Shown here in pieces: positions 24,495-32,554 of a DNA stretch of 43,050 nt; within the stretch, counting starts at the first letter, position 1, and every line of letters begins with the position of its first letter. The stretch lies in assembly GCA_032068765.1 (NCBI GenBank), contig DAMBHY010000018.1, positions 1 to 43,050 of the forward strand, written 5' to 3'. Source of the stretch: DAMBHY01 sp032068765. GTDB taxonomy: Bacteria > Bacteroidota > Bacteroidia > Bacteroidales > Dysgonomonadaceae. The notes beneath the pieces are model-generated. The model was not told the origin of the DNA. It saw only the letters and a list, made by a program, of their open reading frames with translations, and made no database searches. Position numbers and translations under genes: made by a program.

Positions 24495-26081
24495 TTATAA
24501 TGTGGAATCAGGAAGCTGGTAAGGATAGTCGATTGTATAATGCAATCCGCGGCTTTCCTTTCTCAAAGTGGCTTGTTTAATAACATAATAAGCTACCTTT
24601 ATAATATTACGAAGTTCGCAAATTTCTTTGGAAACCGTAGAACGCTGAAACAAATTTTCAGTTTCTTTAAATAGAATATTCAATCTGTCCATTGCACGCT
24701 TCAAACGCAAATCAGAACGAACAATACCCACATAAGACGACATAATCTGTCCTACTTCTTTGTATGTTTGGGTAATCAGCACCATTTCTTCAGTTAGTGT
24801 AGTTCCCTCTGTATTCCATTCAGGAATGTCATATTGAAAATCGAAGTTCTTGAAAATAGGAATTGAATGTTTGGCAGCGGCATCAGCAAAAACAACTGCT
24901 TCAATCAGTGAATTGGATGCCAATCTGTTTGCTCCGTGCAAACCGGTGCAAGCACATTCGCCATTTGCATACAAACGAGAAATACTGGTCTCCGCATTCG
25001 TATTCACCTGTATACCTCCGCAAACATAGTGAGCAGCAGGGGCTACAGGAATATAATCTTTAGTTATGTCAATTCCGTAAGAAAGACACTTTTCGTAGAT
25101 ATTAGGGAAATGCTTTTTTGTTTCCCCAGGGTCTTTGTGGGTAACATCTAGATAAACGAAATCCCATCCATGATTTTTCATCTCAGTGTCGATGGCACGG
25201 GCCACGATATCACGCGGAGCCAATGATTTTCTTTCATCATATTTATCCATAAACTCCTTGCCGTCCTGCGTTCTCAAAACACCGCCGTATCCACGCATGG
25301 CCTCAGTGATAAGAAAAGATGGACGTTCACCGGGATAATACAATGCAGTAGGGTGGAACTGTACAAACTCCATTCCTTTGATCACTCCCCGTGCTCTCGC
25401 AACCATAGCTATACCATCGCCTGTGGCAACAAGAGGATTAGTAGTAGTGTGATAAATGCAACCAATTCCACCAGTCGCAATCATTGTGATGCGTGATAAA
25501 AATGTCTCAACTTCTCCCATGGCTTCATTTAGAATATAGGCTCCATAACAAGCTATATCAGGAGTAGCATGTGTAACAATTGCACCCAAATGATGCTGAG
25601 TTAGGATTTCTATGGCAAAACAATGGTTGTAAACATCAATATTTGGGTGTTTTTTGATTGCCTCAATAAGGCTGGTCTGAATCTCAGCACCGGTATTATC
25701 TTTGTGGTGAAGAATGCGAAACTCGGAGTGTCCGCCTTCTTTATGCAGATCGAAGTTTCCTTTCTCATCCTTGTCAAAGTTCACGCCCCAACTGATAAGC
25801 TCGTTTATTTGAGCAGGTGCCTCACGAACTACTTTTTCAACCACTTCTTTGTCGCACAATCCGGCACCCGCAATCAGTGTATCCTGAATATGTTTATCGA
25901 AATTATCCCAAGGATTGGTAACGGAGGCTATTCCTCCCTGTGCGAAATATGTGCTGGCACCTTCCAATGTATCTTTTGAAATGATGGCGACTTTACCGTG
26001 AGAAGCTACTTTCAAGGCATAACTCATTCCGGCAATACCCGAACCTATCACCAAAAAATCATAAGTATGAAGTTTTTTCAT
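24495..26081 (-). CDS. nadB: L-aspartate oxidase
   Basis: NadB is the flavoenzyme that oxidises L-aspartate to iminoaspartate at the start of de novo NAD synthesis. The 528-residue protein has an FAD-binding GSGIAG at 13-18, the TYFAQGGIASV loop, FHPTALYYPG, the catalytic region ITEAMRGYGG, and ANGECACTGLHGANRLASNSL near the second nucleotide-binding site, with a C-terminal helical domain. It is the first gene of the nadB-folP-cdaA-recF-DUF721-queG-ruvB run, and a TACATTTG promoter element lies just upstream. nadA and nadC are not in this window. Confidence 0.96.
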   Translation of the reverse strand: MKKLHTYDFLVIGSGIAGMSYALKVASHGKVAIISKDTLEGASTYFAQGGIASVTNPWDNFDKHIQDTLIAGAGLCDKEVVEKVVREAPAQINELISWGVNFDKDEKGNFDLHKEGGHSEFRILHHKDNTGAEIQTSLIEAIKKHPNIDVYNHCFAIEILTQHHLGAIVTHATPDIACYGAYILNEAMGEVETFLSRITMIATGGIGCIYHTTTNPLVATGDGIAMVARARGVIKGMEFVQFHPTALYYPGERPSFLITEAMRGYGGVLRTQDGKEFMDKYDERKSLAPRDIVARAIDTEMKNHGWDFVYLDVTHKDPGETKKHFPNIYEKCLSYGIDITKDYIPVAPAAHYVCGGIQVNTNAETSISRLYANGECACTGLHGANRLASNSLIEAVVFADAAAKHSIPIFKNFDFQYDIPEWNTEGTTLTEEMVLITQTYKEVGQIMSSYVGIVRSDLRLKRAMDRLNILFKETENLFQRSTVSKEICELRNIIKVAYYVIKQATLRKESRGLHYTIDYPYQLPDSTL

Positions 26082-26102
26082 TTCTCTATATATTCAATCC
26101 TA

Positions 26103-26110
26103 CAAATGTA
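26103..26110 (-). promoter_or_regulatory. -7 promoter element (TACATTTG) for the nadB-ruvB operon
   Basis: On the minus strand TACATTTG matches TAnnTTTG and ends 21 bases before the nadB ATG, in the 94-base gap after the HMA gene. It is the only promoter candidate I see for the seven-gene run. Confidence 0.5.
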
Positions 26111-26175
26111 GACAAATAAGCGCAAAAAGCCTTAGCTACAAAGGAAAAAAGAAAAAGATAACTCCACCTATTTAC

Positions 26176-26385
26176 TTAGAGAACCTCCGCTTCAAATCCT
26201 GTCCTTTTGATGGTTTTAATGATATCTGCTTCTTCCAGATCGTCTGTTTCTACGGTTAGGATTTTATCAGGATTATCCGTATCTACTTTCCAGGAAGAAA
26301 TGCCTTCTTTCTTGTCAAGAAACGGGGTAACTTTTGCAACACAATTGCCGCAGTTGATATTTGTTTTGAATCGTAATGTACGCAT
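26176..26385 (-). CDS. Small heavy-metal-associated (HMA) domain protein, probable copper chaperone
   Basis: The 69-residue protein is a single HMA fold with a CxxC metal site at Cys12 and Cys15 (NINCGNCVAKV). It has Asn where the usual motif has Met two residues before the first Cys. The order of strands and helices and the closing IIKTIKRTGFEAEVL are typical. It lies 20 bases downstream of the copper-ATPase gene in the same direction, so it probably shuttles copper(I) to or from that pump. Whether it binds copper or another soft metal is inferred from context. Confidence 0.88.
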   Translation of the reverse strand: MRTLRFKTNINCGNCVAKVTPFLDKKEGISSWKVDTDNPDKILTVETDDLEEADIIKTIKRTGFEAEVL

Positions 26386-26405
26386 AATTATAATGTTTAA
26401 AATGT

Positions 26406-28805
26406 TTATATTTTCTTACTTTTTAATCTCAAACTATTGGTCACCACACTCACCGAACTCAATGCCATAGCCGCACCGGCAAACATCGGGTTAAGCAGAA
26501 ATCCGGTGAACGGATAAAGAATGCCTGCGGCAATGGGAATGCCGATAACATTATATATGAATGCCCAGAAAAGATTCTGGCGGATGGTTTTAACTGTTTC
26601 TTTTGAAAGGTGAATGGCTTTCGGAATTTTCAGCAAGTCAGACGAAATGATGGTCATATCGGCAACGTCCATCGCTATGTCGCTGCCTTTCCCCATCGCG
26701 ATGCTCACATCCGCCTGCGCCAGTGCCGCACTGTCATTAATACCGTCGCCCACCATCGCCACTTTCTTGCCTTGTTGTTGCAATTCTTTCACAAGTGACG
26801 CTTTTTGCTCGGGAAGAACCCCTGCTTTGTAATTGGTAATTCCTAATTGTTTTGCCAAATCGGCTGCCACCTTCTCGTTGTCTCCTGTGAAAATGGCAAC
26901 GTCTATTCCCATCTTTTGCAATTGATTTACAGCCTGCAATGATGTTTCTTTGATTTTATCCGTAATGCTCACTGCTGCGAAAGCGCGATTTTCATCCGCG
27001 AAGATAGCGATGGTGCGCGCTTTATCCATAGCGGAATGAATTTTATCGTACAACTCATTCGGAATTATGATTTTTTTTGAAAGAATAAATGATTCACTTC
27101 CGATGAAGTATTTTTTATTCTGATAAGTTCCTTCGATGCCTTTTCCGCTGATTTGCTCCACCTTTATATCATCCAGCAGTCTTACATCGCTTTGCATTGC
27201 ACGGGTAACGGCTTCCGCCAGCGGATGTTCGGAATTGTGTTCAATGGAATAGAAAATATCGCGATGCAAGGGTTCGGATTCAGCCGACCAAAAGAAGGAT
27301 TCCACTTCGGGACGACCTTCGGTGATGGTTCCTGTTTTATCCAACACCACTACATCAAGATGTTTCGCATTCTCGAGACTTTTCGCATCTTTTATCAGGA
27401 TTCCGGATTCAGCACCTTTACCAATTCCTACCATAATGGCAGTAGGAGTGGCGAGTCCCAAAGCACACGGGCAGGCAATCACCAGAACGGTAACCATCGC
27501 CATCAGTCCATAAACAAACCCCTGATTTCCTCCGAAAATCATCCAAACGACCAAACTCAAAACGGCGATACCCATTACCACCGGAACAAAAACCGCGGCA
27601 ATCTTATCCACCAATCCCTGCACAGGAGCTTTGCTGCCCTGTGCCTCATCCACCGTGCGGATGATGTGAGCGAGCAGTGTATCTTTTCCTACTTTCGAAG
27701 CACGCAAACGGAAACTTCCTTTCTGATTCATCGTGCCTGCGAAGACCGAATCTCCCGATTTTTTCTCCACCGGAATGGGTTCGCCGCTGAGCATACTCTC
27801 GTCCACAAACGACATTCCATCCGTGACGATTCCGTCCACCGCCACACGTTCGCCGGGTTTTACCAACACAATATCGTTCATCACCACCTCATCAATGGCA
27901 ATTTGCGTAGGATTGTCATTTCTGAAAACAGTAACCGTTGACGGCTGCAAACCCATCAGTTTACGGATGGCTTCGGAGGTGTTTCCTTTGGCTCGCGCCT
28001 CCAGCATCTTCCCCAGCAAAATGAAAGTGATGACCACGCCCACACTTTCGAAATAAACATGCGGTTCTAATCCGCGGCTCGTCCAAAACTCGGGAAAAAT
28101 CATGTTGAAAATGCTGAACAGATAGGCAATGCCCGTACTCAGTGCCACGAGCGTATCCATGTTTGCCGATTTGTGTCGTGCCTGCTTCCACGCACCTACG
28201 AAGAACCTCCGTCCGGCGATAAAAAGAATAGGCGTTGCCAGCAACAGCATCGTGATGTTGGCATACGGTGCGTGCATGTAAAACATGCCGATGATGACCA
28301 ACGGAACAGACAGAATTCCCGACCACAGCGTTTGTCGGCGAAGTTTGGCATAATTTTCCTTTTCAATCTCCTGCAGTTTCTTCACCGACGCTCTCTCCTC
28401 CTCTATCAGCATATCGTAACCCACTTCCTGCAGTGCTGTTTTCATCGCTTCAGCATTGGTGATGGAGGGAATATACGTGACGTGTCCTTTGCCGTTCCCA
28501 TAATTGACCGACGCATCCAATACGCCCGGCACAAAACCGAGAATATTCTGCGTGCTCGATGCACAGGCAGCGCACGTCATGTTGAGGATGGGATAGTTGA
28601 GGGAGGACGTAGCAACCTCACCGCCTTGTTCCCTTATCTTTTCTACCAAATCCTGAATAATCTCCGAGGCGTCATCTTCATATTTTGGTTGAATGGAAAT
28701 CTGCAGTTCTTTTCCCTCCATACGCATCTCGGCAATGCGTTTATCTTGTAGAGAAGTCAAATCGAAGTTGTCAGGAATCTTATATAATGGAATAGGATAT
28801 ATCAT
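26406..28805 (-). CDS. copA: Copper-translocating P1B-type ATPase
   Basis: This P1B-type ATPase exports copper(I) across the inner membrane. The 799 residues begin with about 65 residues that look like a degenerate metal-binding domain without cysteines. A true HMA domain follows with CAAC at 78-81, then paired membrane helices, the TGE-type actuator segment SGEPIPVEK, the channel motif CPC near 443, the phosphorylation site DKTGT near 485, the HP motif SEHPLAEA, TGDN, and the hinge GDGINDSAALAQADV near 686, ending with further membrane helices. All catalytic motifs are intact. The small HMA protein follows. The gene looks visibly richer in G+C than its surroundings, which could reflect horizontal acquisition. 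Confidence 0.95.
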   Translation of the reverse strand: MIYPIPLYKIPDNFDLTSLQDKRIAEMRMEGKELQISIQPKYEDDASEIIQDLVEKIREQGGEVATSSLNYPILNMTCAACASSTQNILGFVPGVLDASVNYGNGKGHVTYIPSITNAEAMKTALQEVGYDMLIEEERASVKKLQEIEKENYAKLRRQTLWSGILSVPLVIIGMFYMHAPYANITMLLLATPILFIAGRRFFVGAWKQARHKSANMDTLVALSTGIAYLFSIFNMIFPEFWTSRGLEPHVYFESVGVVITFILLGKMLEARAKGNTSEAIRKLMGLQPSTVTVFRNDNPTQIAIDEVVMNDIVLVKPGERVAVDGIVTDGMSFVDESMLSGEPIPVEKKSGDSVFAGTMNQKGSFRLRASKVGKDTLLAHIIRTVDEAQGSKAPVQGLVDKIAAVFVPVVMGIAVLSLVVWMIFGGNQGFVYGLMAMVTVLVIACPCALGLATPTAIMVGIGKGAESGILIKDAKSLENAKHLDVVVLDKTGTITEGRPEVESFFWSAESEPLHRDIFYSIEHNSEHPLAEAVTRAMQSDVRLLDDIKVEQISGKGIEGTYQNKKYFIGSESFILSKKIIIPNELYDKIHSAMDKARTIAIFADENRAFAAVSITDKIKETSLQAVNQLQKMGIDVAIFTGDNEKVAADLAKQLGITNYKAGVLPEQKASLVKELQQQGKKVAMVGDGINDSAALAQADVSIAMGKGSDIAMDVADMTIISSDLLKIPKAIHLSKETVKTIRQNLFWAFIYNVIGIPIAAGILYPFTGFLLNPMFAGAAMALSSVSVVTNSLRLKSKKI

Positions 28806-29147
28806 GTAAGTGTGATTTTAAATGCAAGCAATTTACAAACAAATGGCTGGTGATAAAAGTTTGTGTATGTAGAAATAGAAATAATCTGTTCTTAAAACAA
28901 ATATTTAACAAATTTATTTGCATATTCAAACAATTCACTACCTTTAAGCCGAATTTAATCGAAAACAGTTAATAAAAACTTACTCTACATACCTCTGAAG
29001 TTCTACAATTATTGTATATAAATAGTATGAACAAAGGAATAAAGACATATCATCCCCTTTCTGATACGGCAAATATTTTCCCGCAAACATACAAAAGTAT
29101 ATTCGTCACCGTGAAAGCTCTCATGTAACTTTTACAGCATATAATTT
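28806..29147. other. AT-rich intergenic region with no clear gene
   Basis: This stretch between divergent genes must contain the copA promoter, but I see no TAnnTTTG match. A 33-codon frame from ATG 29028 to TAA 29129 has no recognisable features. It may be a remnant of the missing 5' part of the next gene or may be non-coding. No tRNA or strong hairpin is evident. Confidence 0.4.
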
Positions 29148-29669
29148 TTGAAACCCGATTATGGAGGATTTGCAGGAGTTAATAGTGATGGCGATTTGAC
29201 ATTTAGAAACTCTGATATGATAGATACTGAACTTATATGCCATGAATGGACTCATTTATTTCAAAAAACTGATAAAAATACAAATGTATTAGGAGACAAA
29301 GTTGGTATGTTTGAGTTTGAAAGATATTTTATTGAAGACGTATTAACAATTATTGAATGTAAAGGAGATTTAAATAGTCAACAAGCTCTTTATCGTTCTT
29401 GGGCTTCATTTGATGATATAAATTTATTGGAAAATGACCCATATATGAAATGGTTGCTTCAATTAACTAACAATGGAACGACTTATCCAACATCAATTGA
29501 TAAAAGTGTTTTTTACAAATTTGCATTAGATTTTGGGCGTATACAAACTGAATATGGAGAAGGTAGAAGTTATAAAAATGGTGGAACTTATTTATATCAT
29601 GGAATTGATTATACTCCTACATCAGCAATAAATTTATTTTCTTTAGTATCTAAAACTTGTAAATATTGA
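29148..29669 (+). pseudogene. 5'-truncated HExxH-containing protein fragment
   Basis: The frame of 173 codons opens at a TTG, preceded in frame by a TAA at 29142-29144. The first ATG is at codon 24, and there is no signal peptide. The text begins abruptly with KPDYGGFAGVNSDGD, as if cut from a longer protein. It contains HEWTH, an HExxH zinc-protease-type motif, followed by a helix FEFERYFIEDV with several acidic residues, and then YMKWLLQLTNNGTTYP. This layout reminds me of C-terminal domains of large Bacteroidota surface or Rhs-like proteins, but I cannot verify that. The base composition is strikingly AT-rich. It ends 3 bases before the next gene. Loss of the 5' part, or use of an orphan domain, are both possible. 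Confidence 0.55.
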
Positions 29670-29672
29670 ATT

Positions 29673-30263
29673 ATGAAAACTATTTTAAAAACTATTTTTT
29701 TATTAGGAATCTATTGTTCTAATATTTTGAATATAAATTCTCAGACTAATTGTGTTTCAAGAAAGCAAATAAGTACCAATCAAAATACTTATATTATCGT
29801 AGAAAAAGAATTTCTTTATTACTGTTTTAATAACAAGAATAAACTTTATGAAACAACTCATATTCCGAAATATTTTAATTTCGAACCGTCCAAAATGGAC
29901 GCAATCCAAGTCTCAGAAGAGAATCTTCTTAAAATAGATAATCTGGTAAAGAATTATTTCAAGTCTTTTTTTCAATCACATTCAAATAGTATTAGAAGAC
30001 CGCTAAATATTGCTCTTCTTGCTGATAATAAAGGGACACTAAGAGAAATTAGAATTTCTTATTCTAAGGAAGGTGGAATTATTCCAGCAACCATTATTGA
30101 AAACTTCGAAAAGACTTTATTAAATAGCAATATAAAATTAGACTTTAAAAATTCTATCTATTCAGAATCAGAATGGGTTGGTTTAAGAGTTTATTATAAT
30201 CCAAATAATATTATAAATTCCAATCCTCCATACAAACGTGGTATTAATCGTAATATTGAATAG
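29673..30263 (+). CDS. Hypothetical secreted protein
   Basis: The 196-residue protein opens with a plausible signal peptide (MKTILKTIFLLGIYCSNILN, cleavage near residue 24). The mature part alternates strands and helices, with an LNIALLADNKGTLREIRISY segment and a C-terminal basic tail, and no catalytic motif is recognisable. The general plan resembles small exported Bacteroidota proteins of unknown function such as DUF5043, but this is a weak impression. It follows the HExxH fragment by 3 bases in the same direction, so the two are probably one transcript. A protective partner of the HExxH protein is a possible role, without direct evidence. Confidence 0.65.
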   Translation: MKTILKTIFLLGIYCSNILNINSQTNCVSRKQISTNQNTYIIVEKEFLYYCFNNKNKLYETTHIPKYFNFEPSKMDAIQVSEENLLKIDNLVKNYFKSFFQSHSNSIRRPLNIALLADNKGTLREIRISYSKEGGIIPATIIENFEKTLLNSNIKLDFKNSIYSESEWVGLRVYYNPNNIINSNPPYKRGINRNIE

Positions 30264-30292
30264 ACAATAATTATATTAAAAACCCCAGCATT

Positions 30293-30450
30293 CCCCTGCT
30301 GGCGCGCCTCTCTGAGGCGTGACCTTACTGACAAAATTTTACAACTTGTGTATTATTAGATAAAAACAAAATCTATTGTTCTATCGGCAAATCATCGATT
30401 GCAAATCCTCCGGCAGCGTAGGAATGATTTATCAGTATATTTCGGGACTT
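30293..30450 (+). repeat. Hairpin-headed dispersed repeat, copy 1
   Basis: The unit starts with CCCCTGCTGGCGCGCC. It contains the GC-rich hairpin CGCCTC-TCT-GAGGCG (30305-30319), continues through an AT-rich middle, then CGGCAGCGTAGGAATG, and ends with the first 17 or so bases of the 43-bp unit found at 32112-32447 (TATATTTCGGGACTTC). Copy 2 starts immediately after. Identity to the other copies is high over the whole length. Confidence 0.85.
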
Positions 30451-30451
30451 C

Positions 30452-30573
30452 CCCCTGCTGGCGCGCCTCTCTGAGGCGTGTCCTTACTGACAAATTTTTA
30501 CAACTTGTGTATTATTTGATAAAAACAAAATCTATTGTCCTATCCGGCAATCACCGATTGAAAATTGTCCGGC
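30452..30573 (+). repeat. Hairpin-headed dispersed repeat, copy 2 (3' truncated)
   Basis: This copy repeats the head CCCCTGCTGGCGCGCC, the CGCCTC-TCT-GAGGCG hairpin and the AT-rich middle of copy 1. It stops after a diverged GTCCGGC near 30573 and lacks the GCAGCGTAGGAATG part and any 43-bp units. Confidence 0.85.
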
Positions 30574-30660
30574 TATTTTTACTATTAATATTAATAATTG
30601 ATAACAAACCCCGACACTTAACAAATTATTGCCAGGGTTATTTTAATCTAAAGAAAAAAT

Positions 30661-31809
30661 CTATCGCAAATTCAAATTCACTGTCAAATGTTTGTCGCTT
30701 CTCACATAAGTGCTTACTACTTCATAAGTCATAGAGGTTTGTGAAGAAGGAGCATTGATGATTTGAGAAGAGCGGGGATAAAGAACGATGCTTCTTCCGC
30801 CTTCAGAAGGCTGCAACTCGAAATACAAATCGCTGTTGTTTTTGATTTCGTAGAAGTTGATTTTACTACCGTCTTTCCTTGTTTCAGTATAAAACGAAGG
30901 AGCAACATTAACACAAGCGTTGAACAGAGCACGAACGTTTTCTTCTTTTCCAACCAAATATTTACTAGCCCATGCCACTGTTCTGCCTGCATTTAATGCT
31001 TCGCGGATGGCTTCCGCGCTTCTATTTTTAGCCATCACCAAAGTCATGGTGCGGTGTACGTAATTTTTACTCAAGTCGTAATCGTGTGCCACAAGATTGT
31101 GGATATCGGAAGTTCCCATCACGGTAAGACCTTTGTCGATACACCAGTCCAGCGCCTTCATGTGGAAACCGAAACCGTTGATAACTTCAATTCCTTTCAA
31201 AGCCTTATTTTTATATAAATCGTCTACAAAAGGAATCCATTCATACGAACCTTCTATTTTGGGCTGCCATCCTGGATGATTCCAGAAGATGAAAGCATTT
31301 TGCTCTGCCGCTTTCATTACAGCCGCCTTGTCATATTCGTTGGTTTTTCTGTCTTCGATATATCCGGACGCGTCACCGATAAATATGGCATTGAAATGTC
31401 CGGGAGGTGTATTGCGGGTAACTTCGGTACCTTTTACCAAAATGATATTACTTTTGTTAGCGTCATTTTGAAGAAGTTCATAACCACGATTGTGATCAAC
31501 TTTCACATCATCTTTGTGCGGATGATATTCAATGTGGTCGGTGATGGCGATGGCATCCAGTCCTTCGCGCCATGCTTCTTGATTTCTAACATTTGGCCAA
31601 ACATGACCGTCAGAGAAAACTGTATGCATGTGGAAATCGCATTTCAAAACCTGATAACCATTCACGTCAGGGATTTGTATGTTTTGTCTGTATTCGGGTC
31701 GGCGATTTTCGTCCAGATACATCATTCCTCTTCCATCCGCTTTTTGAGCGAATGTGTAAACTGAGAATAATAAGCAAAGAGAGAATATTAAATTGCGTGG
31801 CTGTTTCAT
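30661..31809 (-). CDS. Secreted PHP-domain phosphoesterase (Sb-PDE family-like)
   Basis: This is an exported metal-dependent phosphoesterase of the PHP superfamily. The 382 residues start with a signal peptide ending near Ala21-Gln22. The PHP metal-binding motif HMHTVFSDG lies at 60-68, followed by AITDHIEYHPH, the Glu of KGTEVTRN, WNHPG, and a late GTSDIHN. This order fits the Sb-PDE family phosphodiesterases that are common in Bacteroidota. The C-terminal 100 residues form an extra beta-rich domain. It is a single gene, flanked on both sides by copies of the dispersed repeat. The substrate is probably an extracellular phosphate ester and is not known. Confidence 0.87.
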   Translation of the reverse strand: MKQPRNLIFSLCLLFSVYTFAQKADGRGMMYLDENRRPEYRQNIQIPDVNGYQVLKCDFHMHTVFSDGHVWPNVRNQEAWREGLDAIAITDHIEYHPHKDDVKVDHNRGYELLQNDANKSNIILVKGTEVTRNTPPGHFNAIFIGDASGYIEDRKTNEYDKAAVMKAAEQNAFIFWNHPGWQPKIEGSYEWIPFVDDLYKNKALKGIEVINGFGFHMKALDWCIDKGLTVMGTSDIHNLVAHDYDLSKNYVHRTMTLVMAKNRSAEAIREALNAGRTVAWASKYLVGKEENVRALFNACVNVAPSFYTETRKDGSKINFYEIKNNSDLYFELQPSEGGRSIVLYPRSSQIINAPSSQTSMTYEVVSTYVRSDKHLTVNLNLR

Positions 31810-31844
31810 TGTTTTATCTTTTTATCATCGAAATAATACAAAGC

Positions 31845-31946
31845 AAAGAAACAAGAATATTGTTACAAATCGGTTAGATTTTTACTAAGAAAATATTACT
31901 TGGAAAAAGGAGCATAAAAAAAGTTGTCCCTTTCGTGGAACAACTT
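31845..31946 (+). repeat. Repeat tail, copy A, with terminator-like hairpin
   Basis: The segment beginning AAAGAAACAAGAATATTG and ending in a hairpin (AAGTTGTCC at 31921-31929 with GGAACAACTT at 31937-31946) closely matches 32443-32531, apart from about 13 extra bases. On the minus strand the hairpin is followed by a run of T's. It lies in the 5' region of the phosphodiesterase gene, so here it is a displaced copy of the terminator that follows the amylase gene. Confidence 0.75.
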
Positions 31947-31966
31947 TCTATATTACTATAATGATA

Positions 31967-32111
31967 CCCCCTGCTGGCGCGCCTCTCTGAGGCGTGATCT
32001 TACTGACAAAATTTTACAACTGGTGTATTATTTGATAAAAACAAAATCTATTGCTCTATCCGGCAAATCATCGATTGCAAATCGTCCGGCAGCGTAGGAA
32101 TGATTTATCAG
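31967..32111 (+). repeat. Hairpin-headed dispersed repeat, copy 3
   Basis: It starts with CCCCTGCTGGCGCGCC, shows the same CGCCTC-TCT-GAGGCG hairpin, AT-rich middle and GCAGCGTAGGAATG end as copy 1, and then leads without interruption into the tandem 43-bp units. This copy appears complete. Confidence 0.85.
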
Positions 32112-32441
32112 TATGTTTCGGGACTTCTCCAAATCAACTTTCAATGGCGAGAAGTATGTTTCGGGACTTCTCCAAACCTGTTTTCAATGACAAGAAGTAT
32201 ATTTCGTGATTTCTCCAAACCTACTTTCAATAGCGAAAAGTATGTTTCGGGTCTTCTCCAAACCTACTTACAATGACAAGAAGTATATTTCGGGATTACT
32301 CCAAATCAACTTTCAATGGCGAGAAGTATGTTTCGTGATTTCTCCAAACCTACTTTCAATGGCGAGAAGTATGTTTCGGGACTTCACCAAACCTGCTTTC
32401 AATAGCGAAAAGTATATTTCGTGGCTCCTCCAAACCAATTT
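32112..32441 (+). repeat. Tandem array of 43-bp units (7 full and 1 partial)
   Basis: Units start at 32112, 32155, 32198, 32241, 32284, 32327, 32370 and 32413 with TAT(G/A)TTTCG, and the last is incomplete. Each unit contains TTTC(A)CTCCAAA-like and TTTCAATGGCGAGAAG-like segments. Variants are shared in patches between non-adjacent units (units 1 and 5 share AATCAAC; units 2 and 4 share GACAAGAAG), suggesting exchange between units. There are no unique spacers. A frame across it (32206-32475) shifts register with every unit, because 43 is not divisible by three, so I do not consider it coding. Confidence 0.9.
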
Positions 32442-32442
32442 A

Positions 32443-32531
32443 AAAGAAACGAGAATATTGTTGCAAATCGGTTAGATTTTAAATATTACAAGAAAGAGCA
32501 TAAAAAAAGTTGTCCCTTTTGTGGAACAACT
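32443..32531 (+). repeat. Repeat tail, copy B
   Basis: It begins with AAAGAAACGAGAATATTG, follows the last 43-bp unit directly, and includes the hairpin that terminates the amylase transcript. It is the partner of copy A at 31845-31946, so the 43-bp array and copy 3 are bracketed by two direct copies of this tail. Confidence 0.75.
32502..32531 (-). terminator. Terminator of the MBL-to-amylase transcript
   Basis: On the minus strand AGTTGT-TCC (32531-32523, one bulged base) pairs with GGACAACT (32515-32508) and is followed by seven T's. It lies 23 bases after the amylase stop codon. Confidence 0.75.
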
Positions 32532-32554
32532 CTATATATTATATTGATATCTTC

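Larger units (their letters stand above)
30264..30660. other. Non-coding region holding two tandem copies of a dispersed repeat
   Basis: No credible gene is present. The stretch is filled largely by two head-to-tail copies of the hairpin-headed repeat (30293-30450 and 30452-30573), followed by AT-rich sequence up to the stop codon of the convergent phosphodiesterase gene. A frame at 30399-30734 runs through the repeat and is not credible. Confidence 0.6.

Noticed and set aside
27153..28751. Plus-strand frames opposite copA (up to 262 codons)
   Set aside because: They are shadows of the copper ATPase, favoured by its higher G+C content, with His/Arg-rich translations lacking any domain.
29028..29129. 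A 33-codon gene before the HExxH fragment
   Set aside because: No recognisable features or ribosome binding site. It is in a different frame from the downstream fragment and could be open by chance.
32112..32441. CRISPR array
   Set aside because: The 43-bp units are contiguous and similar along their entire length. There are no unique spacers between conserved repeats and no cas genes in the window.
32206..32475. An 89-codon protein-coding frame across the tandem repeats
   Set aside because: 43 is not a multiple of three, so successive units are read in different registers. The encoded protein has no consistent repeat and the frame depends on the chance absence of stops.
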